From Mesorhizobium_B sp035998495 (lineage in GTDB: Bacteria; Pseudomonadota; Alphaproteobacteria; Rhizobiales; Rhizobiaceae), in contig DASYHP010000080.1 in the NCBI GenBank assembly GCA_035998495.1, positions 1 through 64,000 on the forward strand: a stretch of DNA of 64,000 nt, written 5' to 3'. The translations under genes were made by a program, and so were the position numbers. The notes under the pieces are model-generated. The model worked only from the letters and a program-made list of their open reading frames with translations, made no database searches and was not told the DNA's origin. Every line of letters begins with the position of its first letter. The first letter of the stretch is position 1. Of the stretch, positions 23,785-31,898 are shown in pieces.

Positions 23785-24270
23785 TCAATCCTCTGCCTTC
23801 TTCACCGGGTTGTCGGCCGTCGGCTCCTGCTTGGCGAGGCGCTCCTCGTCGGGAAACCGATCGGCCACCCACAGGATCGCGGCCGTGACCACGCCGACCA
23901 CGAGCCCCAGGCCCCAATAGTCGGTGCCGATGGCGAGCCCCAGCGCGCCCGTGATCCAGATGGCGGCGGCGGCCTTGATGCCCTTCACGTCGAAGCCGCT
24001 CTTGAAGACCACGGCGCCGCCGAAAAATCCGATGCCGCCCAGAAAGCCCTGAAGCAGGCGGCCCACCGAACTCGGATCGGTTTCGGCCAAATGGCGGGCG
24101 AGCAGCATATAGGTGGTCGAGCCGATGGTGATCAGCACCATGCCGGCCATGCCGATGGCCTTGTGGTGGACGCGGCGCTCCCAGCCGATCAGCGCGCCGA
24201 TCGCGCCGGCGGCCGCGAGCCGCAGGAGGATGTCGAGCACTTCCTGCTCGAAGGCGGTGAAGCCGGTCAT
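23785..24270 (-). CDS. MgtC/SapB-family membrane protein
   Basis: A 161-residue protein with an MgtC-type membrane domain: helices from VLDILLRLAAAGAIGALIGWER, then GMAGMVLITIGSTTYMLL, GFLGGIGFFGGAVVF and GIKAAAAIWITGALGLAIG. The C-terminus is short and charged, without the ACT-like domain of virulence MgtC, so this is the short SapB/YhiD form. The start overlaps the DUF1622 stop by four bases. Confidence 0.9.
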   Translation of the reverse strand: MTGFTAFEQEVLDILLRLAAAGAIGALIGWERRVHHKAIGMAGMVLITIGSTTYMLLARHLAETDPSSVGRLLQGFLGGIGFFGGAVVFKSGFDVKGIKAAAAIWITGALGLAIGTDYWGLGLVVGVVTAAILWVADRFPDEERLAKQEPTADNPVKKAED

Positions 24271-24701
24271 GCGCCGACCTCCCCGCCCGGCCCCCGGCGC
24301 TCGGAGCGCCCCCGTCCCTCGGCTTGCCACGGCCAGCGGTTCTCGACTTCCACCGTGAGCGAGATCGACAGGAAGGTGCGGATCAGGACGATCACGGCGA
24401 GCACCGCGAGATTGTCGAGCGTCGCCTCCACCGCCACCGTGCCGACGATGTCGGCGGCGACCAGAAGCTCCAGGCCCAAGAGGATGGCGTGGCCGAGCTT
24501 CAAGCGGAAGGCGCGATAGGCGGCGGCGCGGGTGTCGGGGGCGCGGAGAAGCGGAAGGGCCGTGGCAAAGGCGAAGACGGCGCCGAGCAGGATCGCGGCG
24601 ACGCCTGCCGCCTCCAGCCCCAGCGCGATCCATTCGAGCGCGGCGTCGAAGACGCCATGCGCCGCCTCGTGCGGGCTTTGCCCGATTTCGGCCTGTTCCA
24701 T
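24267..24701 (-). CDS. DUF1622 membrane protein
   Basis: A 144-residue inner-membrane protein with three predicted helices (about 28-50, 72-92 and 95-118) and the DUF1622-type sequence FRLKLGHAILLGLELLVAADIVGTV. Function unknown. It is translationally coupled to the downstream MgtC/SapB gene through an ATGA overlap, suggesting the two proteins act together in the membrane. ATG 24701 gives MEQAEIGQ. Confidence 0.88.
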   Translation of the reverse strand: MEQAEIGQSPHEAAHGVFDAALEWIALGLEAAGVAAILLGAVFAFATALPLLRAPDTRAAAYRAFRLKLGHAILLGLELLVAADIVGTVAVEATLDNLAVLAVIVLIRTFLSISLTVEVENRWPWQAEGRGRSERRGPGGEVGA

Positions 24702-24789
24702 GGCCCGCGTTTCTCCCCCGCGCCACAGTCCTTCTCAGGACATGGCGCGGGGGCGCGTTTTCTCAAGGCGCGGAAGCGGCCTTGCGCCG

Positions 24790-25539
24790 TCAAACGATGA
24801 TCAGCACGATCTCGTAGGACGCAGGCTCCACGATCACGATGCGCCCGTCGGCCAGAACGAAGAACACATAGTCCCGGTAGGCCGGCACATATTCGATGAT
24901 GCGCGGGGGCAGGGGGTAGAACTCGATGGTGCGGGGCACTGCCACGCCGATGGAGACATCGAAGTCGATATCCCGGACCGGCTCGACATTCACCTCGCGG
25001 ATGACGTTCCTGATTTCGGTCCGCTGCTCCACCGTGACGTTCACGGCCGAGGTCGTCTCGTTCGAGGGTTGCTGATCCTGGCCCTGCGCAGCCGTCGTGC
25101 CGTCGTCGGATTGCTGCTCGGTTTCGGTGGCCTGCTCGGTCTGTTCGGAAGCGGGCTGCTCCGCGCCAGCCGTGCCGGCCGGCTCCTGATTGGTGGATGT
25201 CGCGTCCGCGCCGCCTGATGCCGCGGCATCGCCGTTCGCGGGCTCCTGCGCTTGAGCGCCCGCGGCCGCGTCGCCGGATTGCGTCTCAGCGCTGCCGGTC
25301 GCGGAGGTCGAGCCGGTCGCCGCATCGCCGCCCGAAGCGGGGACCTCCTCGGTCGTGACCGTCGCGCCCGCGTCGGCCTCGCCGGTCGTGGCCGCCGAAC
25401 CCGACGCGCCCGTGTCGGTCGGCGCCTGCTGCTGGATCACGGGTTCCGGGATGTTGGTGCTGTCTGCCTGCGCCCAGGCGGCGCCCGCCGCCACGCCCAG
25501 CGCCAAGGCCAGGCTGGTTCTCGCAAGAACGGTTCTCAT
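24790..25539 (-). CDS. DUF1236 secreted protein with low-complexity linker
   Basis: A 249-residue protein. The signal peptide is 1-23 (cleavage after AWA). Residues about 35-165 are a disordered Ala/Gly/Thr/Gln/Glu linker (SGSAATTGEADAGAT-type). The C-terminal DUF1236 domain (about 170-245) includes EQRTEIRNVIREVNVEP, FYPLPPRIIEYVPAYRDYVFF and the ending ADGRIVIVEPASYEIVLII. It is exported to periplasm or surface. DUF1236 proteins are common in Rhizobiales, function unknown. Confidence 0.88.
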   Translation of the reverse strand: MRTVLARTSLALALGVAAGAAWAQADSTNIPEPVIQQQAPTDTGASGSAATTGEADAGATVTTEEVPASGGDAATGSTSATGSAETQSGDAAAGAQAQEPANGDAAASGGADATSTNQEPAGTAGAEQPASEQTEQATETEQQSDDGTTAAQGQDQQPSNETTSAVNVTVEQRTEIRNVIREVNVEPVRDIDFDVSIGVAVPRTIEFYPLPPRIIEYVPAYRDYVFFVLADGRIVIVEPASYEIVLIIV

Positions 25540-25697
25540 GGGAGTTTCCTCGTTTCAGCGCCCTTCTCCCAACGGAACGCGGATCGCGAATCCCTGTTCC
25601 CGCACCGGCGCGCCAGGGGAAGGCGATGATTCGCGGCGCGCCCGAAGCGGTTCGCTCGGGGACATTGGACCTTGCCGACAGGCGGCATGCCCCAGGA

Positions 25698-25757
25698 AAG
25701 TTAGAAAATCTAACTTGAACCGATTCCGGCGTCCTCTCCTGACGTCACGCTGTCAGG
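25698..25757 (+). promoter_or_regulatory. Two palindromes upstream of the efflux gene
   Basis: AAGTTAGA-AAA-TCTAACTT (25698-25716) is a perfect inverted repeat with 8-bp arms. It is AT-rich within GC-rich DNA, as expected of a TetR or MarR operator. CCTGAC-8-GTCAGG (25738-25757) is a second inverted repeat nearer the start. No regulator gene is adjacent, so the binding protein is elsewhere. Confidence 0.55.
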
Positions 25758-25803
25758 AGGCGTGGCGTAGCTTTGCGCCCGGCTTGCAGCACAGGAGAGA
25801 GCC

Positions 25804-27369
25804 ATGATGGACCAGGAGACACCCCGAAAGGCCACGCGCCGGGAATGGATCGGGCTGGCGGTGATCGCCCTGCCGTGTCTGCTCTATTCGATGGACCTGA
25901 CGGTGCTGAACCTCGCGGTGCCCCGCTTGAGCGCGGACCTGAAGCCGACCGCATCCCAACTGCTCTGGATCGTGGACATCTACGGCTTCATGATCGCGGG
26001 CGCGCTGATCACCATGGGCACGCTGGGCGACCGGATCGGCCGCCGCAAGCTTCTCCTGATCGGGGCGGCCGCCTTCGGGCTGGCCTCGATCCCCGCCGCC
26101 TTCGCCACCAGCGCGCCGATGCTGATCTTGGCCCGCGCGATGCTCGGGCTGGCCGCGGCGACCCTCGCCCCATCCACGCTTTCGCTCATCAGCAACATGT
26201 TCCCCGACCCGCGCGAGCGCACCGCGGCGATCGGCTTGTGGATCGCGAGCTTTTTGGCCGGCGGCGCGCTGGGGCCAGTGATCGGCGGCGTGCTGCTCGA
26301 ATATTTCTGGTGGGGCTCGGTGTTTCTCATCAACCTGCCGGTGATGGCTCTGCTGCTCGTGCTCGCGCCGTGGCTCTTGCCCGAGTACCGCGACCCGGCG
26401 GCGCGGCGCCTCGACATCCCCAGCGCCGCCCTCTCGGTCTTGACGGTCCTGCCGGTCATCTATGGCATGAAGCGGATCGCCGAGAGCGGCTTCGACGCCT
26501 TCGCGGCCATCTCGATCCTGGCCGGGCTTGCCGTCGGCACGGCGTTCGCCATGCGCCAGATGCGGCTCGCCGACCCGCTGATCGACCTGACGCTCTTTCG
26601 CATCCCCACCTTCAGCGCGGCGCTGACCGTGAACCTGCTGGGCTTCTCCACCATGTTCGGCTTCTTCCTGCTGGCCGCGCAATACATGCAGCTCGTTCTC
26701 GGCATGGGGCCGCTGGAGGCAGGCCTATGGGGGCTGCCGTCCTCGCTCTGCTTCATTCTCGGCTCGATGCTGGCGCCGAGGATCGTGCATCGCTTCCGGC
26801 CGGCCTATGTCATGGCGGGCGGGCTTGTGGTCGCGGCGACCGGCTTCGTGCTGATGACGCAGGTTCCCGCCGGGGGCGGGCTGCCGCTCTTGATCGGGGC
26901 CTTCTGCCTTCAGTCGCTCGGCCTTGTGCCCGTGGTCACCCTGACCACCGACCTCGTCGTCAGCGCCGTGCCGCCGGAGCGCGCCGGCGTGGCGTCCGGC
27001 CTGTCCGAAACCAGCGCCGAGTTCGGCGGCGCGCTGGGCATCGCGGTTCTGGGCAGCATCGTCACGGCCGTCTATCGCGACGCCATGGACGCGGGCCTGC
27101 CGCAAGGGCTTGATCCCGCCATCGCGCAGACCGTGCGCGACACGCTGGGCGGGGCGGTGGCCGCGTCGGGCGAGGTCGGGGGCGCGATGGGCGCGGCCAT
27201 GCTCGAAGCCGCCCGCATCGCCTATGGCGACGCCTTCCAGCTCGCGGCCGCCGTGTCGGCCCTGCTGGCGCTGGCCTCCGCGTTTCTGGCGCTCGCGCTG
27301 CTCCGGCGCGCCGACGCCCGGCCGGCGGGGCCGGAACTGGGGCCGGCCGCCGCCGTGGCCTGCGAATGA
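25804..27369 (+). CDS. DHA2-family MFS efflux pump (SmvA/QacA-like)
   Basis: A 521-residue drug/proton antiporter with about 14 transmembrane helices. Family motifs are seen: LLYSMDLTVLNLAVPRL in helix 1 (motif D1 type), GTLGDRIGRRKLLLIG (motif A), and GPVIGGVLLEYFWWGSVFLINLP (motif C region). It resembles SmvA/QacA pumps for cationic biocides. The start is MMDQETPRK, with GGAGAGAGCC upstream. Two palindromes lie upstream. Convergent with fhs. Confidence 0.92.
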   Translation: MMDQETPRKATRREWIGLAVIALPCLLYSMDLTVLNLAVPRLSADLKPTASQLLWIVDIYGFMIAGALITMGTLGDRIGRRKLLLIGAAAFGLASIPAAFATSAPMLILARAMLGLAAATLAPSTLSLISNMFPDPRERTAAIGLWIASFLAGGALGPVIGGVLLEYFWWGSVFLINLPVMALLLVLAPWLLPEYRDPAARRLDIPSAALSVLTVLPVIYGMKRIAESGFDAFAAISILAGLAVGTAFAMRQMRLADPLIDLTLFRIPTFSAALTVNLLGFSTMFGFFLLAAQYMQLVLGMGPLEAGLWGLPSSLCFILGSMLAPRIVHRFRPAYVMAGGLVVAATGFVLMTQVPAGGGLPLLIGAFCLQSLGLVPVVTLTTDLVVSAVPPERAGVASGLSETSAEFGGALGIAVLGSIVTAVYRDAMDAGLPQGLDPAIAQTVRDTLGGAVAASGEVGGAMGAAMLEAARIAYGDAFQLAAAVSALLALASAFLALALLRRADARPAGPELGPAAAVACE

Positions 27370-27411
27370 CGGCAGCGGCGTGGCGGGCGGGGTCGAACCT
27401 CCGCCCCGGCC

Positions 27412-29091
27412 TCAGAACAGCCCTTCGATCTGGCCCTGCTCGTTGAGAAAGATCTTCTCCGACGAGGGGGTCTTGGGCAGGCCCGGCATGGTCATGATCT
27501 CCCCGCAGATCGCCACCACGAAGCCCGCGCCGGCCGACAGCCGCACCTCGCGCACGGGCACCACATGGCCGGTCGGAGCGCCGCGCAGATTGGGGTCGGT
27601 CGAGAAGGAGTATTGCGTCTTGGCCATGCAGACCGGCAGGTTGCCGTAGCCGGCCTGCTCCCAGGCGTGGAGCTGGTCGCGCACGCTCTTGTCGGCGATG
27701 GCCTCCGAGCCGCGATAGATGCGCTTCACGATCGTGTCGATCTTCTGAAACAGCCCCATCTCGTCGGGATAAAGCGGCGAGAACTGCGCCGCCCCGCCTT
27801 CGGCCAACTGCACCACATGCCGCGCGAGCTCCTCGATGCCGGCCGAGCCTTGCGCCCAGTGCTTGCACAGGATCGCCTCCGCGCCCTGGCTTGCGACGAA
27901 CTCCTTCAAGGCCGCGATCTCCGCCTCGGTGTCGGTGGCGAAGTGGTTGATGGCGACCACGGCCGGCACGCCGAACTGCTTCACGTTCTCGATGTGCCGG
28001 CCCAGGTTCGCGCAGCCCTTTTTCAAGGCCTCCACGTCCTCGCGGCCGAGGTCTTCCTTCTTGACGCCGCCGTTCATCTTCATGGCGCGCACGGTGGCCA
28101 CGATCACGGCCGCCGCGGGCTTGAGCCCCGCCTTGCGGCACTTGATGTTGAAGAACTTCTCGGCGCCCAGATCCGCGCCGAAGCCGGCCTCGGTGACGAC
28201 ATACTCGCCAAGCTTCAGCGCAGTCGTGGTCGCCACCACCGAGTTGCAGCCATGGGCGATATTGGCGAAGGGCCCGCCATGCACGAAGGCCGGGTTGTTC
28301 TCCAGCGTCTGCACGAGGTTCGGCTGCATGGCGTCCTTGAGCAGAACCGCCATCGCGCCGTCAGCCTTCAGGTCGCGCGCATAGACCGGGCTCTTGTCGC
28401 GGCGATAGGCGACGATGATGTCGCCCAACCGCTTCTCCAGGTCCTTCAAATCCGCCGCCAGGCAGAGGATCGCCATGACCTCGGAAGCGACCGTGATGTC
28501 AAAACCCGCCTCACGCGGATAGCCGTTGGCGACGCCGCCGAGCGAGGCGATGATCTCGCGCAGCGCACGGTCGTTCATGTCCATGACGCGCCGCCACACC
28601 ACGCGGCGCGTGTCGATGCCGAGCTCATTGCCCCAGTAGATGTGGTTGTCGATCAGCGCCGAAAGCAGGTTGTGGGCGGTGGTGATGGCGTGGAAGTCGC
28701 CGGTGAAGTGGAGGTTCATGTCCTCCATCGGCACCACCTGCGCCATGCCGCCGCCAGCCGCCCCTCCCTTCATGCCGAAATTGGGGCCGAGCGAGGCCTC
28801 GCGGATGCAGACGACGGCGCGTTTGCCGATGCGGTTCAGGCCATCACCCAGGCCCACTGTGGTGGTCGTCTTGCCCTCGCCCGCCGGCGTGGGATTGATG
28901 GCGGTGACCAGGATCAGCTTGCCGTCCTTGTTGCCCCGCACGGAGCGGATGTAGTCGGCGGAGACCTTCGCCTTGTCGTGGCCGTAGGGCAGCAGGTGCT
29001 CGGCCGGGATGCCGAGTTTTGCGCCCACCTCCTGGATCGGCTTCTTCCGGGCCGCGCGCGCGATCTCGATGTCGGACTTGAACTCGGCCAT
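27412..29091 (-). CDS. fhs: Formate--tetrahydrofolate ligase
   Basis: A 559-residue enzyme that makes 10-formyl-THF from formate, THF and ATP for one-carbon metabolism. The P-loop is NPTPAGEGKTTTTVGL. Other family blocks are REASLGPNFGMKGGAAGGG, FTGDFHAITTAHNLLSA, FVHGGPFANIAHGCNS and the C-terminal EIMTMPGLPKTPS. ATG 29091 gives MAEFKSD with GAGAGG upstream. The frame opens six codons earlier. It stands alone, convergent with the efflux gene. Confidence 0.97.
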   Translation of the reverse strand: MAEFKSDIEIARAARKKPIQEVGAKLGIPAEHLLPYGHDKAKVSADYIRSVRGNKDGKLILVTAINPTPAGEGKTTTTVGLGDGLNRIGKRAVVCIREASLGPNFGMKGGAAGGGMAQVVPMEDMNLHFTGDFHAITTAHNLLSALIDNHIYWGNELGIDTRRVVWRRVMDMNDRALREIIASLGGVANGYPREAGFDITVASEVMAILCLAADLKDLEKRLGDIIVAYRRDKSPVYARDLKADGAMAVLLKDAMQPNLVQTLENNPAFVHGGPFANIAHGCNSVVATTTALKLGEYVVTEAGFGADLGAEKFFNIKCRKAGLKPAAAVIVATVRAMKMNGGVKKEDLGREDVEALKKGCANLGRHIENVKQFGVPAVVAINHFATDTEAEIAALKEFVASQGAEAILCKHWAQGSAGIEELARHVVQLAEGGAAQFSPLYPDEMGLFQKIDTIVKRIYRGSEAIADKSVRDQLHAWEQAGYGNLPVCMAKTQYSFSTDPNLRGAPTGHVVPVREVRLSAGAGFVVAICGEIMTMPGLPKTPSSEKIFLNEQGQIEGLF

Positions 29092-29243
29092 GAAAATCCC
29101 TCTCGCCATCCCTGCGCCGCTCTTGCGCGGCTTTTCCGGCGCGCCAATAAGCCCGAGCCGCGCAGCCCACGCCGTCTCAAATCAGCCGCCCGATGCACGA
29201 AATGCGACAGGCGAGGACACGCCCACGGCCTGCCAAGCAGCAG

Positions 29244-30416
29244 CTACTGCTGCAGAACCGAGCGGATTTCCTGGAGGTTGGTGCGCACGCGCAGCACGTA
29301 AAAGCCCATAGTCGCCAAGTGCGAGGGCATGATCCAACCCGACTCCGCGCCGTTCGAGATGATCGCGGGCTGGATGTTGAGCGCCGCCCTGAACTGCTCT
29401 TCCAAGGTCGCCCAGAGCTGGGTCAGGCCCCGCTGCTCGATCACGTCGCCGAAATCGGCGCGCGCCGCGTGCAGGATGCCGTAATAGCCGTAGAGCTGGC
29501 CATAGGCGAACCAGAAGCGGTCGTCGGCGCGCGTATCGAACCAGCCGCCGTTGAAGTTCTCCGACCGCCGCCGGAGGATGTCGGAGGTCGAGCCGATATC
29601 GTTGGCGATGCGGTCGATGAACTGCACGAGATTGTCGGCGCGCGCGTCGAACACGGCTTCGCAGGCCTCGAGCCGCCGGTTGAACGCCTGAAGATGGCCG
29701 ATCGCCGCGCGGTAGTAGGACGGCGTAGGGGTCTTCGGCCCGAAGGGATCGAGCCCGAAATACCAGGAATATTCGTCGAACTGCAGGTTGCCGCGCGCGT
29801 CCTGCAGATCCTGGTCGATCTGGCTCGTGCCGCGCACGCGCGCCAGCGTGTCGACGAGCTCCACCGAGGTGCGCCGCACCGCCTGGTTGACGCCGCGCTG
29901 GAACGAGGCCTTGTTGTCGAAGAATGGCGTCGAATCCCAGGACAGGCCGAAAAAGCCGAGCTTGTAGAGGATCATCGACGAGACCCAGGGGTTCTCGTTG
30001 ACGTTGAAGTCGGTCAGGTCGGCTGTCACCTGGACGATGGCCGACGGCTCGCAGGTGCGCGCAGCACCCTCGCCCACAGGCGCGGTGGGGGCGCTGCCCG
30101 ACACGGGCGCGACCGCCGCGCCCGTGTCGGGCGCCACCTGCTGACCGCTTGCTGCCCCCTGTCCGGCGAAATTGTAGGCCGCGACGTAATCCGGGTCGAA
30201 GTTCGTCCAGCGCTGGGTGGTCCAGAAAAAGTAGCCGTAAAGGCCAACGAAACCTAAAAGGATCGCGCCCAGCACGGCCCTGAGGATCCAGCCGCGGGTG
30301 CGGTACCAGCGCCCGAACCACAGGAAAGGCCAGAGCAGGACGCCGATGACAGTGCCGATGCCCCGCCCGATCCACGCGAAGACGCGGGCGAAGAAATTCA
30401 CAATCGGATCGAGCAC
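29244..30416 (-). CDS. DUF2333 membrane protein, last gene of the AAA+ operon
   Basis: A 390-residue protein. A hydrophobic N-terminus (1-35) and one clear transmembrane helix (about 43-66, ILRAVLGAILLGFVGLYGYFF) precede an Ala/Val/Pro linker (90-120) and a large, probably periplasmic, helical DUF2333 domain. That domain carries NENPWVSSMILYKLGFFG, SVELVDTLARVRGTSQIDQDL and SYYRAAIGHLQAFNRRLEAC. DUF2333 has no known function. It lies 45 bases downstream of the DUF6638-like gene and is probably the membrane component of the same operon. Confidence 0.88.
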   Translation of the reverse strand: MLDPIVNFFARVFAWIGRGIGTVIGVLLWPFLWFGRWYRTRGWILRAVLGAILLGFVGLYGYFFWTTQRWTNFDPDYVAAYNFAGQGAASGQQVAPDTGAAVAPVSGSAPTAPVGEGAARTCEPSAIVQVTADLTDFNVNENPWVSSMILYKLGFFGLSWDSTPFFDNKASFQRGVNQAVRRTSVELVDTLARVRGTSQIDQDLQDARGNLQFDEYSWYFGLDPFGPKTPTPSYYRAAIGHLQAFNRRLEACEAVFDARADNLVQFIDRIANDIGSTSDILRRRSENFNGGWFDTRADDRFWFAYGQLYGYYGILHAARADFGDVIEQRGLTQLWATLEEQFRAALNIQPAIISNGAESGWIMPSHLATMGFYVLRVRTNLQEIRSVLQQ

Positions 30417-30461
30417 GGCGTTCCCCCTTGCATTCCCGCGCTCCGAACGCCCGCGATGGCG

Positions 30462-31748
30462 TCAGTCCCTCAAGCCGTAGAGCTTCGCGCGAAAACCGCT
30501 CCGGTCGCGTAGGTAAGTGTTTTTGAGCGTGTGGACAATGTCGGCCCGGCGGCGGGGGCTCCATGACTCGTAGTCGCGGAAAAAACCCTGCTTGTTGAAG
30601 ACGTAGCGCGAGATGAAGTCGTCCGGCACGAAGTCGGAGATCAGCCGGTTCACGAGCCAGGCGTCCGCGTGGTCGGGCCTGGCGCGCACGACCAGGAAGC
30701 GGCGGGCGGGATCGAGTTCGTCCAGGCGCACCTGACCCGCGCCCATCACCTGGCGCTTGACGGCGTTGAGGAAGGGAAATGTGCCTTCGCCGGCGATCCG
30801 GTCGGCATGGGCGTGGATCCAGGTCTGGAACCAGATCCTGTCGGCGCGCGCCAGGTCGCGGTCGGGCTCTTCGGCGGCGATGATCGCGCGCACGGCCATC
30901 TCGGCGCGGTGCTCGAGATAGCCGGACTCCTCCAGCCAGGCGGGCCGCGGCAGCTCCAGCCGGCCGGAGGTCAAAAGGAACTTGAACACCCGGTCGGGGT
31001 CGCTGATCGAGAGATAGCTCACCTGCCAGGGTCGCGAGCGGCGGAAGCCCGGCGCGGCCGGATCGCCGATCACGGTGGTGACGTCGCGATCGATGAAGAC
31101 ATAGACGCCGCCGAAATGGCTCGTCCAGAAGGCGTCGTGCCGGAAGATCACCTGGTCTGGCACGAGCCGGTTCTCGCGGATGTCGCCCGTGACCTTGGCG
31201 AGCTCCACCATGCGGTGGAGGAGCGCGTCGTCGCGCCAGGCGTCGGGCTCGCGCTTCAAGCGGTCCACGAGCAGGCCGAGCTCGGCCGCCTTGCCCACCA
31301 CGTCCTCGGCCGACAGCACGCGGAACTCGACCTGGCTGATGGAAAGCAAGTCCTCGACTGTCTCGACCCTGGCGACCGAGTCCTCAATCTCGCCAAAGAT
31401 CACGTCCTTGATGGTCAGCGCATCGATGGCCCGCCTGTTCGTGGCGAAGAACTCGCCCAGCAGCTCGCCCGTGTTGGAGAAGGCCGTGTGGACCACCGGC
31501 AGGTCGGCTTGGGCCGGGGTCAGGATGATGAAGCGGCGGTTGACCTGATGGGGGTCGAGGTAATGCGGATCGCCCAGCTCCTCGGCCACCTGCGGCGAGA
31601 AGCCGGAGCGGTCGATCTCAAAACGTTCGAGCGCGGTGGGCGTGAGGCCGAACGCCTTCAACGCCTTGTTGTAGCGCTCGATCAGATGCGGCTCCTCGAC
31701 GGCCAGCAGCCGGCCGAAGATCAGCTCGTTGTCGCGCAGGAGGTCCAT
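30462..31748 (-). CDS. DUF6638-like protein of the AAA+ operon
   Basis: A 428-residue soluble protein without signal peptide. Blocks seen: LIERYNKALKAFGL, VVHTAFSNTGELLGEFFATN, VEFRVLSAEDVVGKAAELGLLVDR and, at the C-terminus, RRFLVVRARPDHADAWLVNRLI followed by FISRYVFNKQGFFRDYESW. No enzyme motif is apparent. I recall this as the DUF6638 group, but without a search the number is tentative. It is separated from the AAA+ gene by a repeat element, with DUF2333 following. Probably a structural partner or substrate adaptor of the ATPase. Confidence 0.8.
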   Translation of the reverse strand: MDLLRDNELIFGRLLAVEEPHLIERYNKALKAFGLTPTALERFEIDRSGFSPQVAEELGDPHYLDPHQVNRRFIILTPAQADLPVVHTAFSNTGELLGEFFATNRRAIDALTIKDVIFGEIEDSVARVETVEDLLSISQVEFRVLSAEDVVGKAAELGLLVDRLKREPDAWRDDALLHRMVELAKVTGDIRENRLVPDQVIFRHDAFWTSHFGGVYVFIDRDVTTVIGDPAAPGFRRSRPWQVSYLSISDPDRVFKFLLTSGRLELPRPAWLEESGYLEHRAEMAVRAIIAAEEPDRDLARADRIWFQTWIHAHADRIAGEGTFPFLNAVKRQVMGAGQVRLDELDPARRFLVVRARPDHADAWLVNRLISDFVPDDFISRYVFNKQGFFRDYESWSPRRRADIVHTLKNTYLRDRSGFRAKLYGLRD

Positions 31749-31772
31749 CAGCGCGGTTCCCCCTGCGGGACT

Positions 31773-31894
31773 TGCCCCTCGTCCCGCAGCCGCGCCCTTC
31801 TCCCCGCAGACGCGAAGAAGGAGGTCGACTGCGACGCTGACGCCTCCTTCTCCCAGCGTGCGGAAAGAAGGTCGCGGCAGCGGGATGAGGGGCA
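31773..31894. repeat. Intergenic palindromic element inside the AAA+ operon
   Basis: TGCCCCTCGTCCCGC (31773-31787) and GCGGGATGAGGGGCA (31880-31894) are inverse at 14 of 15 positions. Between them CCTTCTCCCCGC and CCTCCTTCTCCCAGC recur. It is related to the element at 19832-20020. It fills the gap between the AAA+ gene and the DUF6638-like gene. Confidence 0.7.
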
Positions 31895-31898
31895 GTCC

